64,000 nucleotides of DNA from Mesorhizobium sp. (GTDB lineage: Bacteria; Pseudomonadota; Alphaproteobacteria; Rhizobiales; Rhizobiaceae): assembly GCA_004017535.1 (NCBI GenBank), contig SAJS01000024.1, positions 1 through 64,000 on the forward strand, written 5' to 3'. Shown here piece after piece: positions 35,731 through 44,311 of the stretch (position 1 is the first letter of the stretch; each line of letters starts with the position of its first letter). Position numbers and translations under genes: made by a program. The notes below the pieces were generated by a model. It saw only the letters and a program-made list of their open reading frames with translations, was not told the origin of the DNA and searched no databases.

Positions 35731-38181
35731 ATGAAGGGCATTGGCCGACCACGGAAATCGCAGGCTGAAACTGGAGCCAGCCGCGCGGGGCGGGCGAGCA
35801 GTTCCCTTTCGCAATCAAGTCTTGCTGCGGGAGAAGGTGGACAGTCATTCGATTCCGTTGTGGAGCAGATGCGCTCTGGGGACGCCGATAGGAGGCCCTC
35901 CTCCCTTCCAGTTGCGCGCGGTCCAGGCGATGCCCGCGAAAGTCTGCCAGGCGCCTCGATTGGCGAAGATCAAATCCTGAACGCACCGCCACGTGGAGCC
36001 GCTGCGCCACCACGCGGAACCGTAGCGCCACGTGGCGCAGCCGCAAGGCGGCGCGGTTCTCCCTCCATGTCTGAGGGCGAAGCCATGGCGCCGGTCGGTA
36101 GCCAACTATCAACCGCGCAGGTGGAAGGCACCAGCTCATCGTCAAATGAAGATATCAGTCCGACACAGCTCAGAATGAACAGTCTTGTTCAACAACTGAC
36201 TGATTGCGAGGCTGCGGCCAGGAAAACCGACGTCCCCGAGGAGGCGGTGGAGCTGATCAGTCGGGTCGTCGATGCAGCCTCAGCAATTCTGGAGTACCGC
36301 GCTAGCCTGCCTGCGGCTGAGGCGCAGACAATTATGCCAGACGACAAGGTGCGTAGATGTTGCCAGATCGTGTGCGACGCCGCGAATGAAGTAGACAAAC
36401 TTGGCCTGTCGACGATCACGAAATTGGACAAAAAGACCAAGAAAGCGGCAGGTATGGTCGATAAACTCTACTCCTACTCCCAGGCGGACCGGCAGGAGCT
36501 GTTGATTTTAAATGTGGAGAACCACCATACGGCGGCAATTAAGTGGTGGGAAAAAAAGGCATGGCGCTCCGAACGGCAGCGATCCGCCTGCGCTGCCACC
36601 GCTAGCCTATCCAGTGGAACGCCCGTGATGCGGGAAGCCGAGCGGTGCGCACTGCGGCTGCGTGCCGGCTCGGTACTGAGTGTCAGGATCTGGCTGGTCC
36701 GTGAGCGGATCGGTCTTGCGCGGGCCAAGATTGAACTGCGGGCGAGCAGGTTCGAGCCAGATTTGAAGGAACTCCTCGTCGGTCGAAATGGAGTGGTGCA
36801 GCTGATGGCAAGCGCCGGTCAAGAAGCTCTTCGCGCCCTCTCTTTGGCGAAGGGCATAATGGATGATGGCAAAGCACTCAACGCTCATGATTGCGCGGTT
36901 GTAGAAAAAATCATGGAGCGGCTTTCGGATTTTGGATTGGCGTTGCACGAGGTGCATACCAAGCTAAGCCATACCTACCCAGATGCCGGCCTCCCATTGA
37001 AACTGTTCGAACGGATCGTGGACGATGCATGGATCACTGCGCACGATGCCATGCACTTGTTGAACCTGCAGTCTCCGCCGTCAGCCATCATGGCGCCACA
37101 GGCCCAGGCGGGCGCTGCGATGCCGGCCAGGGCAGGCGCTGCGATACCGGCTGACACTGCTGGTACGGCTGCAGTGTCAGAAGGCACTACAGCGCGAAGG
37201 AAAGGGAAGTCAAAGCATAAGTCGGCAGCTCGCGCCGGGACTTCTGCCGCCGGGCAGCCATCAACACCAGTCGCTGCGAACGCCGGCACAGTGCCAGCAG
37301 CCAAGGTTCTCGCGCGCTCGGATCAAGTTGCGAGTACACAGGTGAGAGCGCAAGAGGTGGCTGCGAGTTCGTCGGGGGCAGGCTCGACAATCGGGGGCGC
37401 CGCGTTGTCAATGGAGGTATTGACGGAGCGGCTCAAACGATTGGACGAACTTTTGCAGTTCGATCTGGCCGGTCAGCAAAGCGTCGTCTCCCAAGTGCGC
37501 CAGATGAAGCCTGAGGAGGCCGGTAAGGTCGTGGACGATGTGGCCCAGTACCTGCGAGCCCAGGCCATTGAGATGCAAACCTGTCTCGCCGGGTTGCAGG
37601 GGCGTAATGTACGCCTGCTACTCACCTCCACCCAGCTACCCAAAGTGCACGAACGCACAGACCAGCTCAAAGGGTTGCTGAACATGGTGCTGGGACAGGC
37701 CAACGCATTGAATGAAGGAAAAGCCGGCATTACGACTGATTGCATGAAGACCTACGCATTTCCGGCGCAAAAATACCTGGAACATTTGTGCAATGCCGAC
37801 GAATTGATGCCGCCGGAGGCACCGATCGCGCTGCGTGGCGAGCCAGGAAAGCTGTTTGAGATGAAGCTGCAGCCCAAGATGCTGGTCAATGGTGCGATGC
37901 CGAGCCCGATGTGGGTGCACATCCACACGAGTCGCCCCGTCATGGCCAGAAACTTGGAAGGGCTGGCTGATTCCGAATTCACCGCTTGCCACGTTAAATC
38001 CAACGAACAGCGCGGCTACAATCGAGAGCGAGAGGAAGCCGATGCTAGGTCCGGTCGCGAGAAGGTCATAATTCATCGCGGCAAACTCACCCCCGCTTTC
38101 TGTAAGTCCTTGTTGACCTCGGGGCTTGGCCGCCAACCACGCCATTCGCGTGCCGAGCTCCCGTCGGCGCAGGCTGCATGA
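35731..38181 (+). CDS. Probable T3SS effector, 816 residues, unassigned family
   Basis: Start at 35731 ('MKGIGRPRKSQAETGASRAG') is chosen because GGAG stands seven bases before it. The first 50 residues are Ser/Gly/Ala/Gln-rich and basic, typical of T3SS export signals. Residues about 85-120 are a Pro/Arg-rich run of 'APPRG'-like repeats; about 440-500 is Ala-rich with a basic cluster 'RRKGKSKHKSAAR' that could serve as a nuclear signal. Mostly helical elsewhere. The last 150 residues form a distinct domain with 'PSPMWVHIHTSRPVMARNLE' and 'REKVIIHRGKLTPAFCKSLL', which I believe recurs in plant-pathogen effectors but cannot name. The upstream tts box and T3SS neighbours support secretion. Confidence 0.72.
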   Translation: MKGIGRPRKSQAETGASRAGRASSSLSQSSLAAGEGGQSFDSVVEQMRSGDADRRPSSLPVARGPGDARESLPGASIGEDQILNAPPRGAAAPPRGTVAPRGAAARRRGSPSMSEGEAMAPVGSQLSTAQVEGTSSSSNEDISPTQLRMNSLVQQLTDCEAAARKTDVPEEAVELISRVVDAASAILEYRASLPAAEAQTIMPDDKVRRCCQIVCDAANEVDKLGLSTITKLDKKTKKAAGMVDKLYSYSQADRQELLILNVENHHTAAIKWWEKKAWRSERQRSACAATASLSSGTPVMREAERCALRLRAGSVLSVRIWLVRERIGLARAKIELRASRFEPDLKELLVGRNGVVQLMASAGQEALRALSLAKGIMDDGKALNAHDCAVVEKIMERLSDFGLALHEVHTKLSHTYPDAGLPLKLFERIVDDAWITAHDAMHLLNLQSPPSAIMAPQAQAGAAMPARAGAAIPADTAGTAAVSEGTTARRKGKSKHKSAARAGTSAAGQPSTPVAANAGTVPAAKVLARSDQVASTQVRAQEVAASSSGAGSTIGGAALSMEVLTERLKRLDELLQFDLAGQQSVVSQVRQMKPEEAGKVVDDVAQYLRAQAIEMQTCLAGLQGRNVRLLLTSTQLPKVHERTDQLKGLLNMVLGQANALNEGKAGITTDCMKTYAFPAQKYLEHLCNADELMPPEAPIALRGEPGKLFEMKLQPKMLVNGAMPSPMWVHIHTSRPVMARNLEGLADSEFTACHVKSNEQRGYNREREEADARSGREKVIIHRGKLTPAFCKSLLTSGLGRQPRHSRAELPSAQAA

Positions 38182-38723
38182 CAGGGCACGTACTTTGGGG
38201 TCTAGGGCAGAATGCGGCCGGCCACGCTGTGAGTCAGCGAGCATTTCTCCTGGCCAAACCGCGAATGCCGCTGCGCGAGTTGCGGTCCGGCGATTGGAGT
38301 CGATCGGCTACCGTCAGGGCCGATTTGCGATGTCGCGTTACCTGCTGTTGACGTGGCGGCGTATCTTGCCTCCCATCCAACTTATCGCCGAGATCGCGCC
38401 GCCAAGATCGAGGCGGAAGGTCTTCCTGCGAGCGCGGAGCAGGCATAGCCGATCCGATCGGGATCGGCGCATCGCAACGACCCAACGGTGTGGTGGAGAA
38501 AATTGGATTCGGGAGAGCTCGTATCCAAGAGGCGGAGTTCCGGCCCGAATACAATCCGCTCGCAAGCACCCACGATGCGCATCCGCAGTTTATTGTCTGG
38601 GAGATGGGCTGGATTGCTCGGCGGCGCTGGCGCTAAGGCGGGGCTGTCGCCGGACAATTAGCATTCACTGCCAACAGCCTTGCAACCGTCACCAGTTGCA
38701 AGGCTCGGCGGCGGGTCGACAAA
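38182..38723. other. No intact gene; possible relic
   Basis: The plus strand contains 'VAAYLASHPTYRRDRAAKIE' and, in another frame, 'EFRPEYNPLASTHDAHPQFI' ending before 38640. These look like real but broken coding sequence of an unknown family. Confidence 0.4.
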
Positions 38724-39524
38724 TCACATGAAATCGTCGTCGGACCCGCTATCGCTGCTGTCGCTGTCCTCGGTTTTGTGGAGATAGAGTGGAGGTTTGC
38801 CTGCACGCTGCCACTCACCGGCACTGTTCTTCGTCCATTTGTCGGGATGCTGCGTAGGGTCAAGCACCAGGTCGCCATGATCCACTTCAACAAACCCCAT
38901 CGTCTGCGCGCGCGCTTGTGCTTCCGGATTAGCCGCACGCCAATTCAGCAACGGTCGGTCGCCGTCTATCCGAAGTTGATGCTCCAGCAGAATATCGCCC
39001 GCATTTTCGACGAGCGGATGGGCGACTTGAAGATCCACTATGGAAGTGACCTCAGTTCGACCAGGAAATTGTTCCCGCCAACTTTCCGATTCGAACTCGT
39101 TCATGCTGAATCCGCCTTCCATTCTCAGCAGTCCGGCACTCCGGTCTCCCAATTGGTAACTGAAATATCGCGCGTGCTCCGTATCTCGACGGATGCCATA
39201 TTGCTGAGCAACGTCCGCGGTGCGCCTGGCTCGTGACGATACGAACTCCGAATACTCTTGAGGATTGTCGGCGATGTGCGTGATTTCATCACCATGAAAT
39301 TGCCTCACCTGTCTCCTGAAGGAAGTCCTGTTGATCTCCACCACAGGAGGTCGGGAATTGAGGGAGTATGCTTGGGGAGCCGCCGATGATGAGGCGCCGC
39401 TACCTTCCGATCCGGATAAGTGCATTCGGGCAAATGTGTCCGCGAACCCTTCGCTTCCTGCATCCGATTGCTCGCCGGCATTATGCGCGCGGTAACTATC
39501 GGATGAGCCACCAATTCGACCATA
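38724..39524 (-). CDS. nopP: T3SS effector NopP
   Basis: 266 residues from ATG 39524 ('MYGRIGGSSDSYRAHNAGEQ'), with AGGAG 11 bases upstream; ATG 39554 is an alternative. Ser/Gly-rich N-terminus as expected for export. The body matches my recollection of NopP: 'YFSYQLGDRSAGLLRMEGGF', 'WREQFPGRTEVTSIVDLQVA', 'LVENAGDILLEHQLRIDGDR' and 'MGFVEVDHGDLVLDPTQHPD'; the fold is acetyltransferase-like. The acidic tail 'DSDSSDSGSDDDFM' is unusual. NopP proteins enter legume cells and decide host range on some hosts. A tts box lies about 60 bases upstream. Confidence 0.78.
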   Translation of the reverse strand, partial: YGRIGGSSDSYRAHNAGEQSDAGSEGFADTFARMHLSGSEGSGASSSAAPQAYSLNSRPPVVEINRTSFRRQVRQFHGDEITHIADNPQEYSEFVSSRARRTADVAQQYGIRRDTEHARYFSYQLGDRSAGLLRMEGGFSMNEFESESWREQFPGRTEVTSIVDLQVAHPLVENAGDILLEHQLRIDGDRPLLNWRAANPEAQARAQTMGFVEVDHGDLVLDPTQHPDKWTKNSAGEWQRAGKPPLYLHKTEDSDSSDSGSDDDFM

Positions 39525-39584
39525 CATGACGATTCGTACTCCTATGTTTCGCAACCGAGCTCAAGTTAGCACGGCTGTTCAACA

Positions 39585-39614
39585 TAGGGCGCTTAGTTGA
39601 CGACTAGCTGACGA
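39585..39614 (-). promoter_or_regulatory. tts box for nopP
   Basis: Minus strand TCGTCAGCTAGTCGTCAACT followed by AAGCGCCCTA. Two halves (TCGTCAGCTA and TCGTCAACTA) repeat with an 11-base period. Confidence 0.85.
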
Positions 39615-39883
39615 GGGCATTCCAACGGCTGCACCAATCAAATCCGCACTGCCGGCCTCAAAACCTCGGACTGCGCCACGCACCGGCCAGCAGAGGCTGA
39701 AAGGTCATGCCCGGAGGACTTGCCGTAGTTGCTGGGTGGCAGATCCGAGGGGAGTGATTGCCCCAGGCCCGCGGTTGCGCGGTTGGCCTGACAGAGACAC
39801 TGGGGCACGGATGGCCAGCCGACATTTGCCACTAGCATGGAACCAGGTCAGTTTTGAACTGGGCAGTCGTGGACTTCCAATGA
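39615..39883. other. Intergenic region between nopP promoter and rhcU 3' end
   Basis: No gene or clear terminator seen. Confidence 0.4.
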
Positions 39884-40921
39884 CTAGGCCAAGCCTGCGG
39901 CAAAGAATGCTTTCGCGACAGGCTGGAAATATTGCATAGGAACCGCGTGGCCGAGTTTTGTAGTGCTTATCAGCTGACGCGCTAAGACATGGTCATGGAC
40001 GATCGTCAGGCGTAGTGCCCGCGCCTCACTCAACACATGTGAAACGCGCTCACCTTCGGCACGGCAAACTAAGAACGGCACCCCGGTTTCACCGCGAACG
40101 TAACGCAGACCGATCAGGACCGCCCTTCCTGTTAAGACCAGCGTGGCGCGATGCACGCCAAGCGCAGGCTCGTCGGCCGCCTCCTCGCGGATGCGACGCT
40201 GTTCACCTTTCAACTCTGGCGCTCCTTGCTGATCCTTCGACTCGCGCGTCACTTCGGTATTGGTCATGCGCATTTCGCGCAGATACAACGCGCGCTGGAG
40301 CAGGAGATCGATCAGTCCGCCGACCAGCAGTGCGCCGGCGCCAATTCCCATCAGCAATTTTGTCTCCATAAAGATGAGGCCAACACAGCCCATGCCGCAG
40401 ATCGGCAGAGGGACCATTGTCTTCCACATCCCGAGAAGGACAATGGAAAAGGTTGCGCTGAGAACCAATACCTTGAACATGGTCTTGCAGACTTCGACCA
40501 TGGAACGAGCAGACCCCAAGCGCTTCAGCCCTTCAAAGGGGTCAATTTTCTTAAAGCTGAGCTTCATCGGCTCCAGAGAGAAGACAAATCCACCATTGGC
40601 TAGCAGGCTGGCCAAAATCACCGCGGCGACGAGGGTTCCAAGCAGCGGGCCAACAGCCGCGACGGTGAGTTGGACGAGCACAACCAATGCCTGCGGCACC
40701 GCGGTATCGAAAGGTAGGCTCTGCAACTTGGTGGCTAATAGGAGCGCTTCCCGGCATTTGTCCTCGATCACGCTGCCTCTTAGCCAAAGGTAGCCGAGCC
40801 CAGCGCAAGTCCCGACCGCGCGGACGAAATCGGAGCTACGTGGCAGCTGTCCTTTTTTGCGCGCTTCACTTAACTTCTTCGGGCTGGCGGCGTGTGTCTT
40901 CTCTTCACTTGTGTCGCTCAT
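39884..40921 (-). CDS. rhcU: T3SS switch protein SctU, without the NPTH motif
   Basis: 345 residues of the FlhB/YscU family, overlapping rhcT by ATGA. Four membrane segments occupy residues 30-205; the cytoplasmic linker '[20 protein letters not shown]' is conserved. Autocleaving family members have Asn-Pro-Thr-His in the loop after this; here the aligned segment is '[20 protein letters not shown]', so NPTH is replaced by TGRA near residue 265. The rest of the C-terminal domain ('[20 protein letters not shown]') is normal. Last gene of the nolB operon; sets substrate switching at the export gate. Confidence 0.93.
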   Translation of the reverse strand: MSDTSEEKTHAASPKKLSEARKKGQLPRSSDFVRAVGTCAGLGYLWLRGSVIEDKCREALLLATKLQSLPFDTAVPQALVVLVQLTVAAVGPLLGTLVAAVILASLLANGGFVFSLEPMKLSFKKIDPFEGLKRLGSARSMVEVCKTMFKVLVLSATFSIVLLGMWKTMVPLPICGMGCVGLIFMETKLLMGIGAGALLVGGLIDLLLQRALYLREMRMTNTEVTRESKDQQGAPELKGEQRRIREEAADEPALGVHRATLVLTGRAVLIGLRYVRGETGVPFLVCRAEGERVSHVLSEARALRLTIVHDHVLARQLISTTKLGHAVPMQYFQPVAKAFFAAGLA

Positions 40922-41736
40922 GGCAGCAATTTGTCGAACCACTCCAGCGCGCCGTTGGCTTGTGTGACCTCCAGTTTCATGCTCTCCACCAGATAGGCAG
41001 CGTAGGTGACCATGAGAACTGGAAAGACAATGTTCTTGATTGCCGGAGACAGTTGGCTCGCCTTAAATTGCGGGGCAAAGCGACGCAGCAGCATCATCGA
41101 TATATCAATCAGTATCAGGAAGAACACGACAGGCCCCGATACCAATAATGCCGTGCGCATTATGCGGTCGAGAAGCCCCAACAACTCCATTGCTCCTGGC
41201 CCGCTCAGTGTCGGGTGAAACTGATACACCGGCCAGATCAAGTAGCTGCGGTACAGGACACTGATCAAAGTTTCCAGGCCTCCTGATCCGACGAATATGG
41301 CAATCGCAGTGATCCCCAGAAAAACGCCCATCGCGGAAGCCTGACTGTTCGTCGCGGGATCGGCCGAAGCGGTCGGGCTGCTGATGCCGCGTTGGTTGTC
41401 GATAAGCTCCCCGGCAGCCTGAAGGCCCCAAAGCGGAATGCCAAGAAAAGTGCCAAGGAGTACACCGACAAAAACTTCCTTGAATCCGAGCAGGGTTAGC
41501 TGGATCAGGCGTGTATCAGAATCCAGCGCCGGCAATCCGCCGCTGACGTGTGCCAGGCATGGTAGTGCGAAGCCAACAGCCAAACAGCCCCGGATCAGCC
41601 CACTGATCTGCGAGCGTGTGAATACGGGAAAGATCAGCATGATGCCCATCGCGCGGGCTGCCCCAAGACCTGCCGCAACGACGAGTTCGAGAGCCGTCTG
41701 GATCAGAATTTGAATATCGGCCGATGGCGCGTCCAT
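40918..41736 (-). CDS. rhcT: T3SS export apparatus protein SctT
   Basis: 272 residues, FliR/SpaR family, six or seven membrane segments. Blocks such as '[20 protein letters not shown]', '[20 protein letters not shown]' and '[20 protein letters not shown]' are characteristic. It joins RhcR and RhcS in the export gate core. Overlaps rhcU by 4 bases and follows rhcS by 8. Confidence 0.95.
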   Translation of the reverse strand: MDAPSADIQILIQTALELVVAAGLGAARAMGIMLIFPVFTRSQISGLIRGCLAVGFALPCLAHVSGGLPALDSDTRLIQLTLLGFKEVFVGVLLGTFLGIPLWGLQAAGELIDNQRGISSPTASADPATNSQASAMGVFLGITAIAIFVGSGGLETLISVLYRSYLIWPVYQFHPTLSGPGAMELLGLLDRIMRTALLVSGPVVFFLILIDISMMLLRRFAPQFKASQLSPAIKNIVFPVLMVTYAAYLVESMKLEVTQANGALEWFDKLLP

Positions 41737-41744
41737 GGGGCGGA

Positions 41745-41993
41745 CTAGTAGCTAAGTGTCATTGCGGGAAACTCGGTGAAGATCTGATCGGCTAGCTCTA
41801 TGAGCGGGGCGCTTAGCACAGGAGCAAACAGCCCAATCACCGCGACAACGACCAGAAGCTTCACGGTGAGCGGCAAGCTTTCATCCTGGATCTGCGTCGC
41901 CGCCTGGAGGATGCCGATGACGAGGCCGACAACCACTGATGCAATGAGCGGCGGTAGAATCCAGATCATGAAAACCACCAGTGATTGGCTCAT
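41745..41993 (-). CDS. rhcS: T3SS export apparatus protein SctS
   Basis: 82 residues from ATG 41993 ('[20 protein letters not shown]'), FliQ family, two membrane helices ('[20 protein letters not shown]' motif present). No ribosome site precedes that ATG, while a GGGAGG overlaps the end of rhcR (42027-42032), 35 bases earlier in frame, before codons reading IITEYSIITL. A slightly longer protein from a non-standard start is possible, closer to the 86-91 residues usual for the family. Confidence 0.9.
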   Translation of the reverse strand: MSQSLVVFMIWILPPLIASVVVGLVIGILQAATQIQDESLPLTVKLLVVVAVIGLFAPVLSAPLIELADQIFTEFPAMTLSY

Positions 41994-42022
41994 AAGAGTA
42001 ATGATGCTGTATTCAGTGATGA

Positions 42023-42688
42023 TCAGCCTCCCGGTAACGTATAACTCAGCACAAGCCCATGCATCAATTTTGACCAACCATCAATGGCAACAAACAAAAA
42101 GATCTTGAACGGGACAGATATAACAGTTGGTGAGACCATCGACATACCCATTGCCATCAAGATAGTTGTCACTATCAGATCTATAACAATAAAAGGCAGA
42201 TAAAGTAGAAATCCTATCTCAAATCCGCGCTTCAATTCTGATAGCAAGAAAGATGGTACAAGTATTGCAAAGTCATCGGGCGTGGCTGCAGCGTGCATTT
42301 CCTCTGGCCAGACCTTTTCTGTCGAAGATAGGAAAAATCGCCGCTGCTCTTCATTTGTGAATTTCTTGAGATGCTCGCGCAAGGGCTCACTTCCGGCTTT
42401 AGCGGCGCTTACCCAGTCGTCGAATGTCTGATAGTGGAGCTTGGGATCCGACATGCGGTCATAGGTCTGCTCAGCAACGGGCGCACTAACGAACATAGTG
42501 AGGATCATCGCCGCGGCGTACAGCACCACATTGGGTGGTATGGTCTGGGTCCCGAGCGCATTGCGGACGAGGAAAAGAACAATTGATACCTTTACAAAGG
42601 CCGTTGTCGTGGCAACTGCTAAAACCAGCAGACCGAGTCCGGCGGTAACCGCAAGAAGCGCCAGGATTGTCGGCTGAGCTTCACTCAT
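42023..42688 (-). CDS. rhcR: T3SS export apparatus protein SctR
   Basis: 221 residues from ATG 42688 ('MSEAQPTILALLAVTAGLGL'), FliP family with four membrane segments. 'TAFVKVSIVLFLVRNALGTQ' and 'LSELKRGFEIGFLLYLPFIV' plus 'MAMGMSMVSPTVISVPFKIF' are the family blocks. The start lies 8 bases inside rhcQ, giving coupling. Confidence 0.95.
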   Translation of the reverse strand: MSEAQPTILALLAVTAGLGLLVLAVATTTAFVKVSIVLFLVRNALGTQTIPPNVVLYAAAMILTMFVSAPVAEQTYDRMSDPKLHYQTFDDWVSAAKAGSEPLREHLKKFTNEEQRRFFLSSTEKVWPEEMHAAATPDDFAILVPSFLLSELKRGFEIGFLLYLPFIVIDLIVTTILMAMGMSMVSPTVISVPFKIFLFVAIDGWSKLMHGLVLSYTLPGG

Positions 42689-43745
42689 TGCATGCAAACC
42701 CGCCACGGAGCCTGATGCCCAGCTCTTCTCCGATGCGGACAATGTCGCCACGCCCGATACGCTGACCATTGGCCACTATGTCGACCGGGCCGTCGATCGG
42801 CCATCCAAGTTCAAAAATATGCCCTTCGCCGGCACTTCTTAATTCCCCAAGAGAAATAGGCCAGCGGCCGCATTCAAAGACAAGCACGATCTCGACATCG
42901 TCGAGATCCTTAGTAAGCTCCAGTTGCGATCCGGGTTGTGTCATATGCGCATTCTCCAAAGGACACGGTCGCGGGCGGAAAGGCCCCCGCAAGATTAATT
43001 CATCGCCGTCAAGATCCGCCCCGGCGCACAACTGGCCGACAGCTAGGGTGATCTGGCCGCGGCCGAACGGCGCAATATCGGGCAACAATGCATCACCGAC
43101 ACATGCGCTTCGAAGAAGCGCCGCAGGAAGGCGAAGCGTGCCGACCTCTCCTGCAACAATGAGCGGGAGCTCTGGAGGCAGCCCGCCCAGCTGCCGCGGC
43201 AACTGGGCAAGCAGTTCGCCTAGCGCGCGAAACGCAGGCGGTACTAAGCCGTCAAGAGGCGTGAACAGGAATAGACGGCCCTTGCCCTTGACCGCGCCGA
43301 AAATGATGTCGAGTTCAAGATGAGGAGCCAGCATCGTGGCTTCGCATACGCGCACGAGTTGCACGTTCAGACGCGTCGTCTCCTCCAGTCGAGTGACAAG
43401 CGGCTCAAGAGCGAGTTCGAGAATAAGCGAAGCAGTTGGCTCGGAAGGGAAGGCCAAGCCGTTCTGCACTGTCGTGATGAACTCCTCTACGAGCGGGCGC
43501 GACAGCGACAAGATGACCGTTTCGGCTCCCACTCTCCAGACGCAGTCAAGCATCGGAATGGCAGCAGGTTCCTGCTGCCAGACAAGCCCTGCCGTTCGCA
43601 CCGATAGCGGCACCTCGTTGATCCGGCTTTGAAACGGCGTGCGGGGCGCTGCTGTATCATTGAGCCACGAGACAACCGTGCGGGACAGTTTCAGAACTGG
43701 TTCGAACATGGCGGGTGTGACCGCAGCGGCTATCAAAGACTGCAC
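42681..43745 (-). CDS. rhcQ: T3SS cytoplasmic ring protein SctQ
   Basis: About 354 residues if started at the GTG at 43745; the frame is open further to an ATG at 43946 but that part overlaps sctO and has a composition of a shadow frame, and no ATG exists between. The C-terminal SpoA domain is clear ('LTKDLDDVEIVLVFECGRWP', 'DIVANGQRIGRGDIVRIGEE', 'LGIRLRGGFACNE'), with a second SpoA-like segment before it. It forms the sorting platform with NolU and NolV below the export gate. Length agrees with y4yK-type SctQ. Confidence 0.88.
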   Translation of the reverse strand: MQSLIAAAVTPAMFEPVLKLSRTVVSWLNDTAAPRTPFQSRINEVPLSVRTAGLVWQQEPAAIPMLDCVWRVGAETVILSLSRPLVEEFITTVQNGLAFPSEPTASLILELALEPLVTRLEETTRLNVQLVRVCEATMLAPHLELDIIFGAVKGKGRLFLFTPLDGLVPPAFRALGELLAQLPRQLGGLPPELPLIVAGEVGTLRLPAALLRSACVGDALLPDIAPFGRGQITLAVGQLCAGADLDGDELILRGPFRPRPCPLENAHMTQPGSQLELTKDLDDVEIVLVFECGRWPISLGELRSAGEGHIFELGWPIDGPVDIVANGQRIGRGDIVRIGEELGIRLRGGFACNE

Positions 43746-43798
43746 GGTCGTGTCATTCGGACGACCTCTTGCGACTGTCGGATCCGGTTGCGCGGCAT

Positions 43799-44311
43799 TT
43801 AGGCAAGCGACCCCCTCGCATATTTCAGCAGTATCTCGTCGTCGGCCTCGATCTCGGCTGCGGCCTCCGAATGAGTCTCGACGGCGCGCCGCACGTCGTC
43901 CTCGATTTGTTGCCATTTGTCCCTTGCCGCCGAACATATGACCCATAGCTCCCTCGTCCTGGACGCCGCCATCTCAGCCTCCTCTTGAGCGATTTGGGCA
44001 TCATCAAGCATCTGCCGTCTGGAAGTGATCTCAGCGGCAAGCTGTTCAGTGTGAAGGCGGTGACGGTCGAGCGCTGCGCTAGACAAGTTGTCGAGTGACA
44101 TCAGATGCTGATAGAGCGCTGCTTCTGTTCTTGAACAATGTTGCTGTATCATTGCAAGCTCCCTAGCGGCATTTTGTACGGCTGAGGCGGCCACATCGCG
44201 CTGGGCTTCCTTCTTGGACAGCTCGCCAAGTGCACGACGCTCTTGCATTTCCTTCAGAAGCCGTAACCTCGAAGACTGAACCCAGTTCACGCGGTCAGAC
44301 GCGACATCCAT
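43799..44311 (-). CDS. T3SS stalk protein SctO (y4yJ homologue)
   Basis: 170 residues, almost all coiled coil ('SSRLRLLKEMQERRALGELS', 'IAQEEAEMAASRTRELWVIC'). The ATG lies 25 bases inside rhcN in another frame. The place between the ATPase and SctQ is where YscO/FliJ-type stalks are found. It would link the ATPase hexamer to RhcV. Confidence 0.82.
   Translation of the reverse strand: MDVASDRVNWVQSSRLRLLKEMQERRALGELSKKEAQRDVAASAVQNAARELAMIQQHCSRTEAALYQHLMSLDNLSSAALDRHRLHTEQLAAEITSRRQMLDDAQIAQEEAEMAASRTRELWVICSAARDKWQQIEDDVRRAVETHSEAAAEIEADDEILLKYARGSLA

Noticed and set aside
43746..43946. N-terminal extension of RhcQ to the ATG at 43946
   Set aside because: These codons overlap the sctO gene almost entirely, are Arg-rich in the manner of shadow frames, and do not look like SctQ.
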